Shown here: piece by piece, positions 30,324 to 37,362 of the stretch
How the letters are laid out: each line of letters opens with the position of its first letter
How positions within the stretch are numbered: position 1 is the stretch's first letter
Assembly (NCBI GenBank): GCA_003285105.1
Contig: CP030158.1
Span: 2,394,501-2,458,500 of the forward strand
Source of the DNA: Roseithermus sacchariphilus
GTDB taxonomy: Bacteria > Bacteroidota > Rhodothermia > Rhodothermales > MEBIC09517
DNA length: 64,000 nucleotides
Reading direction: 5' to 3'
Program-made: the position numbers and the translations under genes
Notes under the pieces: generated by a model
What the model was told of the DNA's origin: nothing
Databases searched by the model: none
The model's input: the letters and a program-made list of their open reading frames with translations, nothing else

Positions 30324-31154
30324 ATGACCCCGTCCGCTGAACCCCGCCCGGATTCGGAAGCGCTTTCAGCCTATGAAAAGGCCGGCGCCGAAGCCATCGA
30401 TCCCCGCTGCATCCCGCAGTCGCTGGACAGCCCGCCGCCGGTGGGCGACGAGATCCCGTATCCTGCCTACACCGACGAAGACCACGCCAACTGGCGGTTC
30501 CTCTTCGAGCGGCAGATGACGCTGCTGCCCGGCCGGGCCGGCGAGGCGTTCCTCGACGGCGTCCGCCTCCTCGGCATGACCCCGGACCGCATTCCCGCTC
30601 TGAGCGACCTGAGCCGCCGGCTGGAGGAGGCCACCGGCTGGCAGGTGGCCCGGATCCCCGGGCTGCTGCACGAGAAGGACTTCTTCACGCTGCTGGCCAA
30701 CCGCCGCTTTCCCTCGACCGACTACATCCGGGGCCGCGACGAACTCGACTACACGCCGGCCCCGGACTGCTTCCACGACATGTTCGGCCACATGCCGATG
30801 CTCACCCAGCCGGACTTTGCCGATTTCTACCAGCTCTTCGGCCAGGCCGCCTTGAACGCGAAAGGCGCCGACCGGCCCCGGCTGGAACGGTTTCACTGGT
30901 TCACCGTCGAGTTCGGGCTCATCCGGCAGGACGAGGGCCTGCGCATCTTCGGAGCCGGCATCCTGTCCTCCAAAGAGGAAGTCGTCCACGCCCTGTCCGA
31001 CGCCGTAACGGTCCATCCCTTCGACCCGGAGCGCATCGTGGAGCAGGACTACGACGTGTGGCACCTGCAGGACGTGTTGTTCGTACTCGAGTCGTTCGAG
31101 CAACTCGTCGAGGGCTTCCGCGACTGGACGCGTCGCCGGGGCTTGCTGGACTGA
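30324..31154 (+). CDS. phhA: Phenylalanine 4-monooxygenase
   Basis: This 276-residue enzyme hydroxylates phenylalanine to tyrosine using Fe(II) and a pterin. The iron ligands are visible: H151 and H156 in CFHDMFGHMPML and E196 in HWFTVEFGLIR. The length equals that of the monomeric bacterial enzymes, without a regulatory ACT domain. No pterin dehydratase gene is adjacent. Acylphosphatase follows. Confidence 0.94.
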   Translation: MTPSAEPRPDSEALSAYEKAGAEAIDPRCIPQSLDSPPPVGDEIPYPAYTDEDHANWRFLFERQMTLLPGRAGEAFLDGVRLLGMTPDRIPALSDLSRRLEEATGWQVARIPGLLHEKDFFTLLANRRFPSTDYIRGRDELDYTPAPDCFHDMFGHMPMLTQPDFADFYQLFGQAALNAKGADRPRLERFHWFTVEFGLIRQDEGLRIFGAGILSSKEEVVHALSDAVTVHPFDPERIVEQDYDVWHLQDVLFVLESFEQLVEGFRDWTRRRGLLD

Positions 31155-31220
31155 CGGAATGCCACGGAATGCCATGCCGCCGAGTCGCTTCCACGAAGCC
31201 GGCACGCCTCTGAAGCGCGA

Positions 31221-31256
31221 ATGCCCATGAAGCACGTACGCCCATGAAGCACGTAC
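31221..31256 (+). promoter_or_regulatory. Duplicated leader and upstream mini-ORF before acylphosphatase
   Basis: A perfect 17-bp tandem duplication, gcccatgaagcacgtac (31223-31239 and 31240-31256), repeats the acylphosphatase start region. The first copy encodes a mini-ORF from ATG 31221 or 31227 (MPMKHVRP) whose TGA (31245-31247) overlaps the true ATG at 31244. That overlap could couple or throttle initiation. Confidence 0.6.
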
Positions 31257-31519
31257 ACCTCCGCGTCCACGGCCGGGTGCAGGGCGTCGGGTTCCGGGCC
31301 TACACGGCGCGGCAGGCCCGGGCGCTGGGCCTGACGGGCTGGGTGCGCAACGAGCACGACGGCACCGTGCAGGTCGTCGCCGAGGGCGACCCGTCGGTGC
31401 TGGCCGCCTTCGTGGAGGCCGTGCGATCCGGTCCGGGCACGGCGCGCGTCGACCGCGTGGAGGAATCGTGGTCCGAGGGCCGCGGAGGATACGACGGTTT
31501 TCAGGTGCGGTATGCCTAG
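31244..31519 (+). CDS. acyP: Acylphosphatase
   Basis: This 91-residue enzyme hydrolyses carboxyl-phosphate bonds in small acyl phosphates. Signature 1 is VHGRVQGVGFRAYT with the catalytic Arg, and signature 2 is GWVRNEHDGTVQVVAEG with the catalytic Asn. The start is in the second copy of a 17-bp duplication. The TAG stop is made of target-site TA plus the first base of an IS630-family element, and the original stop was also TAG, so the insertion leaves the protein unchanged. Confidence 0.93.
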   Translation: MKHVHLRVHGRVQGVGFRAYTARQARALGLTGWVRNEHDGTVQVVAEGDPSVLAAFVEAVRSGPGTARVDRVEESWSEGRGGYDGFQVRYA

Positions 31520-31531
31520 TGCTGCGTCAAG
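31519..31531. repeat. IS630 terminal inverted repeat, transposase 3' end
   Basis: GTGCTGCGTCAAG, directly after the TA target dinucleotide. Confidence 0.85.
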
Positions 31532-32219
31532 TTATAATCGACGGGTATAGCCGCTTCAACTTCACCCGCGCATCCGCCGTGGTGAACTGCCAGTCTACAC
31601 CCCGCTGCTTTGCGTTGCGCGCCTCGTACCAGGCGGCGATCTCGCCCTCTAACTGCGATGCATTGCCGATGCGGCGACAGAGACCCTGACGAACCAGCAC
31701 CGAAAGCTCGATCTCGGCCATGTTCAACCACGAACCATGCACCGGCGTCGGGACCACCTCCAACTTGCGCACGATGCGCCGGGCGCGCTCGGCGTCGAAG
31801 ACCTCGTAGAGCGCCGAGACGGTGTGCGCGGAGAGGTTGTCCTGAACCAGCGTGATCGTCTCGGCGTCTGGATAGAGGTCTTCAACGAGGTGGGCCACCA
31901 CACGAGCCCACGTCAAACGGTCCTGACGCTCCGTGACGAGCACCTTCCGGAAGCCGCCCAGCGGCTCGCAGAGCATATAGAGCGTGCGGGTCCCTTCGCG
32001 TTTGTACTCGTAATCCACGTGCCGCACCCCGTCGGCCCTCGTGAAGGGCTGCCGCACCTCGCTGATGAGTTGCTTGCGGGCTTCATCGAGGCACACAACC
32101 GGTCGGAGCGGGTCGTAGGGCCGGGCGTAGACATCGAGCACTTGCTCCATCTGGCAGACGAAGGCGGCATCGGCTTGAGGAATTACCCACGACTTAACGC
32201 GCCAGGGCTTGAGTTCGTT
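31527..32219 (-). CDS. IS630 transposase, catalytic part (orfB)
   Basis: This frame joins orfA by a -1 shift at an A7 run (plus-strand T7, 32218-32224). It then reads NELKPWRVKSWVIPQADAAF and runs 230 residues to the stop. The DDE catalytic triad is visible: VVCLDEARKQL, VQDNLSAHT and LNMAEIELSVL. An internal ATG at 32150 exists, but the conserved NELKPWRVKSW upstream shows that translation normally enters from orfA. The fused protein would be about 376 residues, a usual length for IS630 transposases. The last 9 bp overlap the terminal repeat. Confidence 0.9.
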   Translation of the reverse strand, partial: NELKPWRVKSWVIPQADAAFVCQMEQVLDVYARPYDPLRPVVCLDEARKQLISEVRQPFTRADGVRHVDYEYKREGTRTLYMLCEPLGGFRKVLVTERQDRLTWARVVAHLVEDLYPDAETITLVQDNLSAHTVSALYEVFDAERARRIVRKLEVVPTPVHGSWLNMAEIELSVLVRQGLCRRIGNASQLEGEIAAWYEARNAKQRGVDWQFTTADARVKLKRLYPSIIT

Positions 32220-32656
32220 TTTTTAAGCAACTGCCGCACGCTCTCATGCGAGATCGATTCGACGTAACCGAGTTCGATCATACGGTCAGCCAGAAGTCGA
32301 AGCGACCACCGGGCAAAGCCTTCCGGCGGCTCTGAACAGCGCAGGGCCACCAGATGGGCCTCGACCTGCCCGTCGAAGATCTTCTCTTTAACCGGTTCGC
32401 GTTTTTTGCCGTAGAGAGCCACCTCGAAGCCTTCTTCGATGAAGCGCCGGCGTAAGCGCTCGACGGTTCGGACACTGACGTTGTAGCTTTCGGCGATGCG
32501 TTCATCGGTCCAGGCCGGTGCGCCCTGGCTCTGATCTGCTTTGAGCAGCATGAAGGCTCGTTTGACGGGCGAGGCGCTTTTTGAACGCCGCTCAATGAGG
32601 CCATTGAGGTGCTGACGTTCGTTGTCATTGAGCGTGACGCAGTATTTTTTGGCCAT
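32183..32656 (-). CDS. IS630 transposase, DNA-binding part (orfA)
   Basis: This 157-residue frame starts at ATG 32656 (MAKKYCVTLNDNERQHLNGL). It contains a helix-turn-helix of the type seen in IS630 (WTDERIAESYNVSVRTVERLRRRF) and a linker. The frame passes the slippery AAAAAAA at LLKK and terminates shortly after with non-conserved residues. The family-conserved continuation lies in the -1 frame, so the short product probably acts as a DNA-binding or inhibitory form and the frameshifted fusion as transposase. Confidence 0.9.
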   Translation of the reverse strand: MAKKYCVTLNDNERQHLNGLIERRSKSASPVKRAFMLLKADQSQGAPAWTDERIAESYNVSVRTVERLRRRFIEEGFEVALYGKKREPVKEKIFDGQVEAHLVALRCSEPPEGFARWSLRLLADRMIELGYVESISHESVRQLLKKTNSSPGALSRG

Positions 32657-32719
32657 GGCAGGAAGTAGCTTCAGGAGTGAGCGATTGTTGAAGCTACCAT
32701 CCTACCCGGCAGATGATCC

Positions 32720-32732
32720 TTGACACGGCACT
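32720..32732. repeat. IS630 terminal inverted repeat, transposase 5' end
   Basis: Reads GTGCCGTGTCAAG on the minus strand, followed by the second copy of the TA duplication. Confidence 0.85.
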
Positions 32733-32756
32733 AGCCGGTTGCCGTATGTGCCACGA

Positions 32757-32790
32757 AAAAAGGGGACGAGCCGTGCGGGCCCGTCCCCTT
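32757..32790 (-). terminator. Rho-independent terminator of the phosphorylase gene
   Basis: Arms aaggggacg (32760-32768) and cgtcccctt (32782-32790) form a 9-bp stem with a GC-rich loop. On the minus strand the stem is followed by T5. It lies 33 bp after the stop of the phosphorylase gene, between it and the IS element. Confidence 0.8.
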
Positions 32791-32823
32791 GTTCCGTTTG
32801 CCGCGTCGGTCAGGCCGCGTCGG

Positions 32824-34878
32824 TCAGACCGTGCTGGGCGCGGCGGGCTGGTAGATGTGGGCGACGTAGTCGAGCAGCATCCGCTCGGCGCTGAAGGCCG
32901 GGGGGAGGGTCTGCATGGCGTTGCGCATGCGGGCGATCCACTGGCGGGGCAGCCCGTCGGCGTCGCGGTCGTAGAAGGCCGGGATGACCTCGTGCTCCAG
33001 CGTCTGGTAGAGGAACTCGGCGTCCTCGGGGTCCTGCACCGAGGCGTCGCGGATCTCGGCCGAGGCGTCGTGCCCGATGGCCCATCCGTTGTGGCCGTTG
33101 AAGCCCTCGGGCCACCAGCCGTCGAGGATGGACAGGTTGAGGCCGCCGTGGATGGGGACCTTCTGCCCGCTGGTGCCGCTGGCCTCCATCGGCCGGCGCG
33201 GGTTGTTGAGCCACACGTCCGACCCCGACACCAGCATCCGCCCGATCTCCATGTTGTAGTTTTCCAGGAAGATGACCTTGCCGCGGAAGGCGGGGTCCTG
33301 GCTGATCTCGTAGATCCGCTGAATCAGGCGTTTGCCGTCGTCGTTGTTCGGGTGGGCCTTGCCGGCGAAGAGGATCTGGACGGGGCGGCCGGGCTGGTTG
33401 AACAGCGCCGCGGCGCGGTCGCGGTCGCTGAAGAGCAGCGTGGCGCGTTTGTAGGGGGCAAAGCGGCGGGCGAAGCCGATGGTCAGCGCCTCCGGGTCCA
33501 GTTGCGGGTGCTGCGGCAGCGTCTGGCGGGCGGTGTGTGCGCGGGCGAAGGCGATGAGGGCGTGCCGGAGCTGCGTCCGGTAGGCCCAGAGGTCCTCGTC
33601 CGAGATGGCTTCGAGCCGTTCCTGCCAGAAGGCGGGGTCGCTGCGGTGCTGTTGCCAGCCGGGCAGGTGCGCGTCCAGGAAGGGCCGGGCCAGGGGGGAG
33701 GTCCACGTCGGCAGGTGGACGCCGTTGGTCACGTGGCCGATGGGCACCTCGCTGACGGGGCGGTCCGGGTAGAGGTGGTGCCACTGCCGGCGGGCGACCT
33801 CCCCGTGCAGCTTCGAGACGCCGTTGGCCGTGCGCGAGAGCTTGAGGGCCAGCACCGTCATCGTGAAGGCCTCGGTCATGTCGTGCGGGTTGACGCGGCC
33901 GTAGGCCAGCAGCTCCCCGTCGGACAGGCCGATCTCCTCGCGGAAGCCGGCCATCTGCCCGACGAACAGGCTGGGGTCGAAGCGGTCATGCCCGGCCATG
34001 ACGGGGGTGTGCGTGGTGAAGACGCAGCGCTCGCGGGTCCAGGCTTCGGCCTCCTCGCGCGAGGCGCCGGCAGCCAGGCGTTCCCGCATCAGCTCGAAGG
34101 TGAGGAAGGCGCAATGGCCCTCGTTCATGTGGTAGACGTCCGTCTCGATCGAGAGCGCCCGCAGCAGCCGCACGCCGCCGATGCCGAGGACGATCTCCTG
34201 CTGGATGCGGGTGTAGTCACCGCCCTGGTAGAGGCGGCAGGTCATCTCGCGCAGGTGCGGCGGGTTGGCCTCGAAGTCGGTGTCCAGCAGGTACATGGCG
34301 GTGCGGCCGAGGTCGATGCGCCAGGCCCGCACCTGGAGCGGCTCGTGGCCGACGCGCACGGAGACGGTGACGGGGCGGCCGTCGGGGTGGGTGACGAGCG
34401 TCAGCGGGTGCCGGGCCGGGTCGAGCGCCGGGTAGTCCGACTGCTGCCAGCCGCTCGGGTCGAAGTGCTGGCGGAAGTAGCCGTCGCGGAGGAACAGCCC
34501 GATGGCCGTGAAGGGGATGCCGAGGTCCGAGGCGGCCTTGGCGTGGTCGCCGGCCAGGATGCCGAGGCCGCCGGCATAGAGCGGGACGCTTTCATGGAGC
34601 CCGTACTCCATGCAGAAGTAGGTCGTCTTCGGTGCATCGCTGTACCGGGTGGGCGTTTCCAGGTACGCGCGAAACGCATCATAGACGGCATCGACCTCCT
34701 CGCGGAAGGCGGCATCGGCCAGCACGGCGGGGTCCGGCTGGCGCAGGGCGGCGTAGGGGTTGTTGTCGGCCGCCTGGAAGGCGTCGGGGTTCAGACGACG
34801 AAACAGATCCTGCGCTTCCGGGTGCCAGCTCCACCACATGTTGGCGGCGAGGGCGTCGAGCTTGTCGCGGGTCGTCAT
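32824..34878 (-). CDS. glgP: Alpha-glucan (glycogen) phosphorylase
   Basis: This 684-residue GT35 enzyme releases glucose 1-phosphate from alpha-1,4-glucans. It belongs to the short phosphorylase group (TIGR02094 type), shown by YFCMEYGLHESVPLYAGGLGILAGDH near the N-terminus and VIFLENYNMEIGRMLVSGSDVWLNNPRRPMEASGTSG before the PLP lysine (GTSGQK). The motif ends in GLNLSILDGWW-EGFNGHNGWAIG. ATG 34878 gives the expected MTTRDKLDALAANMWWSWHPEA start; the frame open upstream is spacer. No other glycogen gene is nearby. Confidence 0.94.
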   Translation of the reverse strand: MTTRDKLDALAANMWWSWHPEAQDLFRRLNPDAFQAADNNPYAALRQPDPAVLADAAFREEVDAVYDAFRAYLETPTRYSDAPKTTYFCMEYGLHESVPLYAGGLGILAGDHAKAASDLGIPFTAIGLFLRDGYFRQHFDPSGWQQSDYPALDPARHPLTLVTHPDGRPVTVSVRVGHEPLQVRAWRIDLGRTAMYLLDTDFEANPPHLREMTCRLYQGGDYTRIQQEIVLGIGGVRLLRALSIETDVYHMNEGHCAFLTFELMRERLAAGASREEAEAWTRERCVFTTHTPVMAGHDRFDPSLFVGQMAGFREEIGLSDGELLAYGRVNPHDMTEAFTMTVLALKLSRTANGVSKLHGEVARRQWHHLYPDRPVSEVPIGHVTNGVHLPTWTSPLARPFLDAHLPGWQQHRSDPAFWQERLEAISDEDLWAYRTQLRHALIAFARAHTARQTLPQHPQLDPEALTIGFARRFAPYKRATLLFSDRDRAAALFNQPGRPVQILFAGKAHPNNDDGKRLIQRIYEISQDPAFRGKVIFLENYNMEIGRMLVSGSDVWLNNPRRPMEASGTSGQKVPIHGGLNLSILDGWWPEGFNGHNGWAIGHDASAEIRDASVQDPEDAEFLYQTLEHEVIPAFYDRDADGLPRQWIARMRNAMQTLPPAFSAERMLLDYVAHIYQPAAPSTV

Positions 34879-35008
34879 ACGGAATACGGTCGGCTTGGTG
34901 AACGAAGATCGGGCGCGGCCGATGTGCAGGGCCGGGGCCCGGTCGGGTATCGGTGTCCCGGGGAGAACCTGTAGCAACCTGTAGCCACGCCCCTCCGGGC
35001 GAAACGCC

Positions 35009-35015
35009 CAAGATA
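35009..35015 (-). promoter_or_regulatory. Possible -10 element for glgP
   Basis: Minus strand reads cgtatcttggg, the same GTATCTTG box seen before the nitrilase-family gene and similar to the efp box. It lies about 130 bp before the glgP start, which is long; no clear upstream element is visible. Confidence 0.3.
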
Positions 35016-35272
35016 CGGCGGGTGAGGGGCGAGATGCAGGGTAAAAACGCGTTCTAACGCGGGGCGGAACCCGCTGATCCCGGAAGAGCGGGCAGGGGCT
35101 TCCCACGCGAGAACCCGGAGCCCGGCGCGGCGGTACACGGCGCGGGCATGGAGGGGGCGGGCGCCGCGAGGCAAGCCCGCCGGCGTCGGCGCCTCTTCAT
35201 CCCGTCACCGAATCGCAGGTTCCCGGCTTCCCGGCCGGCCCCGGTCCCATGCCCCGTTGCCGTTTCACGTCC

Positions 35273-35418
35273 GTTCGGGATAGAAAACGGCTACCACGCA
35301 CCCATGGCGCCCGGATGCGGTCATCCCGGGTGGCAGCGTGGAGGCCTTTTTCTGGATTCCCGCGTTCGCGGGAATGACGGTGAACGCACGGTGTACCGGA
35401 TCACAGAGACCTATTCCG
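35273..35418 (+). repeat. Dispersed palindrome-bearing repeat, copy 1
   Basis: The 146-bp element is nearly identical to the inverted copy at 52768-52936. It contains the palindrome ATTCCCGCGTTCGCGGGAAT (35356-35375), flanked by shared stretches such as ggcagcgtggaggcc and gatagaaaacggctacca. Its end lies 14 bp before the prmC start codon. The palindrome fits the ATTCCC-N8-GGGAAT pattern known from Neisseria dRS3 repeats; a relationship is not implied. Confidence 0.9.
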
Positions 35419-35432
35419 AACTCACGTTGTCC

Positions 35433-36326
35433 ATGTCTGCGAACGACCCGGAGGGGCGGCCCTGGACCCGCCGGCGGCTGCTGGAGGCGGGCACGGCCGC
35501 GTTGCAGCGGCGGCGGATCGAGCCGGCGCAGCGCCAGGCGGCGTGGATGCTGGCCGAGGTGCTGGGGTGCACCCACGCCCAGTTGCTGGCCTACGGCGAG
35601 CAGCCCGTCCCGGAGGCCGCCGTGGCCGTGTTCGAGGCGATGCTGGCCCGGCGGCTGCGCGGGGAGCCGCTCCAGTACATCCTGGGCCACACCGACTTCT
35701 TCGGCCTGCGGCTGCGGGTGACGCCGGCGGTGCTCATCCCGCGCCCGGAGACGGAGCAGGTCGTCGAGGCGGCGCTGGAGGCGGTGGAGGGCGTCGCCCG
35801 GCCGCGCATCCTGGACGTGGGCACGGGGAGCGGGTGCATCGCGCTGGCGCTGAAGCACGTGCGGCCCGAGGCGGCCGTCTGGGCGTGCGACGTCAGCCCG
35901 GAGGCGCTGGCGCTGGCGGCCGAGAACGCGGCGGCGCTGGGGCTGGAGGTGACCGTTCTGGCGGCAGACGTGCTGGCGCCCGACGTCGTCGACCGGGTGC
36001 CGGCCGACCTCGACCTGCTCATCTCCAACCCGCCCTACATCCCCGACGCCGAGGCGGCCACGCTGGAGCGGGAGGTGCGGGACTACGAGCCGGCCCTGGC
36101 CCTGTTCTCGGGCGATGACCCGCTCCGCTTCTACCGGCGGCTGGTGGCCGTGGCCCCCCGGCTGCTGCGCCCCGGCGGGTGGCTCGTGCTGGAGACGCAC
36201 GCCGACTTCGGCGAGGCCGTGGCGGCGCTGGCCCGGACGGCGCTGGACGAGGTGCAGGTGCGACGCGATCTGGCCGGACGGCACCGGATCGTCGTGGCCC
36301 GGCGGCCGGGCGGCGGAGGCGGCTAG
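35433..36326 (+). CDS. prmC: Peptide chain release factor N5-glutamine methyltransferase
   Basis: This 297-residue enzyme methylates the GGQ glutamine of release factors. The N-terminal helical domain (RRRLLEAGTAALQRRRIEPAQRQAAWMLAE) is followed by the signature EPLQYILGHTDFFGLRL and IPRPETEQVVE. The SAM-binding motif is ILDVGTGSGCIALAL and the catalytic motif is ISNPPYIP. ATG 35433 is chosen because upstream in-frame sequence is the dispersed repeat. The gene converges with, and overlaps by 4 bp, the amidohydrolase gene on the other strand. Confidence 0.94.
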   Translation: MSANDPEGRPWTRRRLLEAGTAALQRRRIEPAQRQAAWMLAEVLGCTHAQLLAYGEQPVPEAAVAVFEAMLARRLRGEPLQYILGHTDFFGLRLRVTPAVLIPRPETEQVVEAALEAVEGVARPRILDVGTGSGCIALALKHVRPEAAVWACDVSPEALALAAENAAALGLEVTVLAADVLAPDVVDRVPADLDLLISNPPYIPDAEAATLEREVRDYEPALALFSGDDPLRFYRRLVAVAPRLLRPGGWLVLETHADFGEAVAALARTALDEVQVRRDLAGRHRIVVARRPGGGGG

Positions 36327-37222
36327 CGAAACACCGCCGCCGCCGCGCGGTGGGCGATGGCGTGCAGGTCGGCCGTCTGCTCCGGGGTGGGCGCGTAGCC
36401 GCCGGAGAGGAGCAGCACCACCGGCAGGCCGCTCCGTGCGAGCGTCTCCAGCACGTAGCGGTCGCGTTCGTAGAGGCCGGCGCGGGTCAGCGCCAGCCGG
36501 CCGAAGCGGTCCCCCGCGAGCACGTCGATGCCGGCCAGGTAAAAGACCAGGTCGGCGCGGGCACGGGCGATGGCCTCGGGCAGGTGCCGGGCGAGCGCGT
36601 CGAGGTAGGCGTCGTCCGTCGTGCCGTCGGGCAGGCCGACGTCGAGGGAGGAGGGGGGCTTGTGGAACGGGTAGTTCTTCGCCCCGTGCATCGAGAAGGT
36701 GAAGGCCGCCTCGTCGTCGGCGAAGATGGCGGCGGTGCCGTTGCCCTGGTGCACGTCCAGGTCGACGACCAGCGCCCTTCGCAGCCAGCGGGCGCGTTCC
36801 AGCACCCGGATGGCCACGGCCACGTCGTTCAGCACACAGAAGCCCTCGCCGTGGCCGGGCATGGCGTGGTGGGTGCCGCCGGCCAGGTTGGCGGCCCGCC
36901 CGTCTTCCAGCGCCATCAGCGCGGCGTTGATCGTCCCCTGCACGGCCAGCCGCGAGCGCACGACGAGCCGCTCGGACCACGGCAGGCCCATGCGCCGCTC
37001 CTCCTGCCGGCTGAGCCGCCCGCCGGCCAGCTTCGAGAGGTACTCTGGAGTGTGGACGAGCAGCAGGTCGGCCCAGTCGGCCTCGCGCGGGGCCACGACG
37101 TCCCCGGGCCGGATCAGCCCTTCCTCCAGCAGCAAGCGGTGGAGGGCGGGGAACTTGCCCATCGGGAAGGGATGCCGCGGGGGCAGCGGCACGAAGTAGC
37201 CGTCGGTGTAGCTGACGCGCAT
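36323..37222 (-). CDS. Histone deacetylase / acetylpolyamine amidohydrolase family protein
   Basis: This 299-residue zinc hydrolase has the complete active site of the HDAC superfamily: the His pair in AGGTHHAMPGHGEGFCVLNDVA, zinc ligands in VVDLDVHQGNGTAAIF and the Asp of YLAGIDVLAGDRFG. The short class IV/AcuC-like length has no extra domains. Bacterial members deacetylate small amines such as acetylpolyamines or acetylated proteins; the substrate cannot be decided. It shares a 140-bp divergent spacer with a nitrilase-family amidase. Confidence 0.9.
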   Translation of the reverse strand: MRVSYTDGYFVPLPPRHPFPMGKFPALHRLLLEEGLIRPGDVVAPREADWADLLLVHTPEYLSKLAGGRLSRQEERRMGLPWSERLVVRSRLAVQGTINAALMALEDGRAANLAGGTHHAMPGHGEGFCVLNDVAVAIRVLERARWLRRALVVDLDVHQGNGTAAIFADDEAAFTFSMHGAKNYPFHKPPSSLDVGLPDGTTDDAYLDALARHLPEAIARARADLVFYLAGIDVLAGDRFGRLALTRAGLYERDRYVLETLARSGLPVVLLLSGGYAPTPEQTADLHAIAHRAAAAVFR

Positions 37223-37315
37223 GAGCCGGGGCCGGGCCAGGGGAGGAGGCGAACGGCGCCTTATAGTCCCGTCAGGGGAGGCAGGTTCGGGGGGCGCGAT
37301 CCGTTTTCGAAATGG

Positions 37316-37322
37316 TATCTTG
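37316..37322 (+). promoter_or_regulatory. Predicted -10 element for the nitrilase-family gene
   Basis: The sequence ggtatcttgcc matches the GTATnTTG box seen before efp. It would start transcription near 37329, 34 bp before ATG 37363. It overlaps the alternative ATG at 37312, which argues against that longer start. Confidence 0.5.
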
Positions 37323-37362
37323 CCGGACCTCGTATTTGTCTCATCGTCTCTCCCGACGCCGT

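Larger units (their letters stand above)
31519..32732 (-). mobile_element. Complete IS630-family insertion sequence
   Basis: The element is 1214 bp and is flanked by a duplicated TA (31517-31518 and 32733-32734), the target signature of IS630/Tc1-mariner elements. The 13-bp terminal inverted repeats GTGCTGCGTCAAG (31519-31531) and, on the opposite strand, GTGCCGTGTCAAG (32732-32720) match at 11 of 13 positions. It encodes a two-frame DDE transposase on the minus strand. Its base composition is visibly less G+C-rich than the surroundings, indicating acquisition from elsewhere. Nothing appears broken, so it may be active. Confidence 0.95.
34879..35432. other. Divergent spacer between glgP and prmC
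   Basis: This 554-bp spacer holds a dispersed repeat on its right side (35273-35418), a possible minus-strand -10 element at 35009-35015, and otherwise no convincing gene. An open frame runs from 35148 into prmC but is composed of the repeat and spacer. Confidence 0.65.

Noticed and set aside
35148-35432. An N-terminal extension of prmC
   Set aside because: The open frame is made of the dispersed repeat and spacer; the conserved protein starts at 35433.
37312-37362. An earlier ATG start for the nitrilase-family gene
   Set aside because: A likely -10 element (37316-37322) overlaps that ATG, and the extra residues are not family-like.
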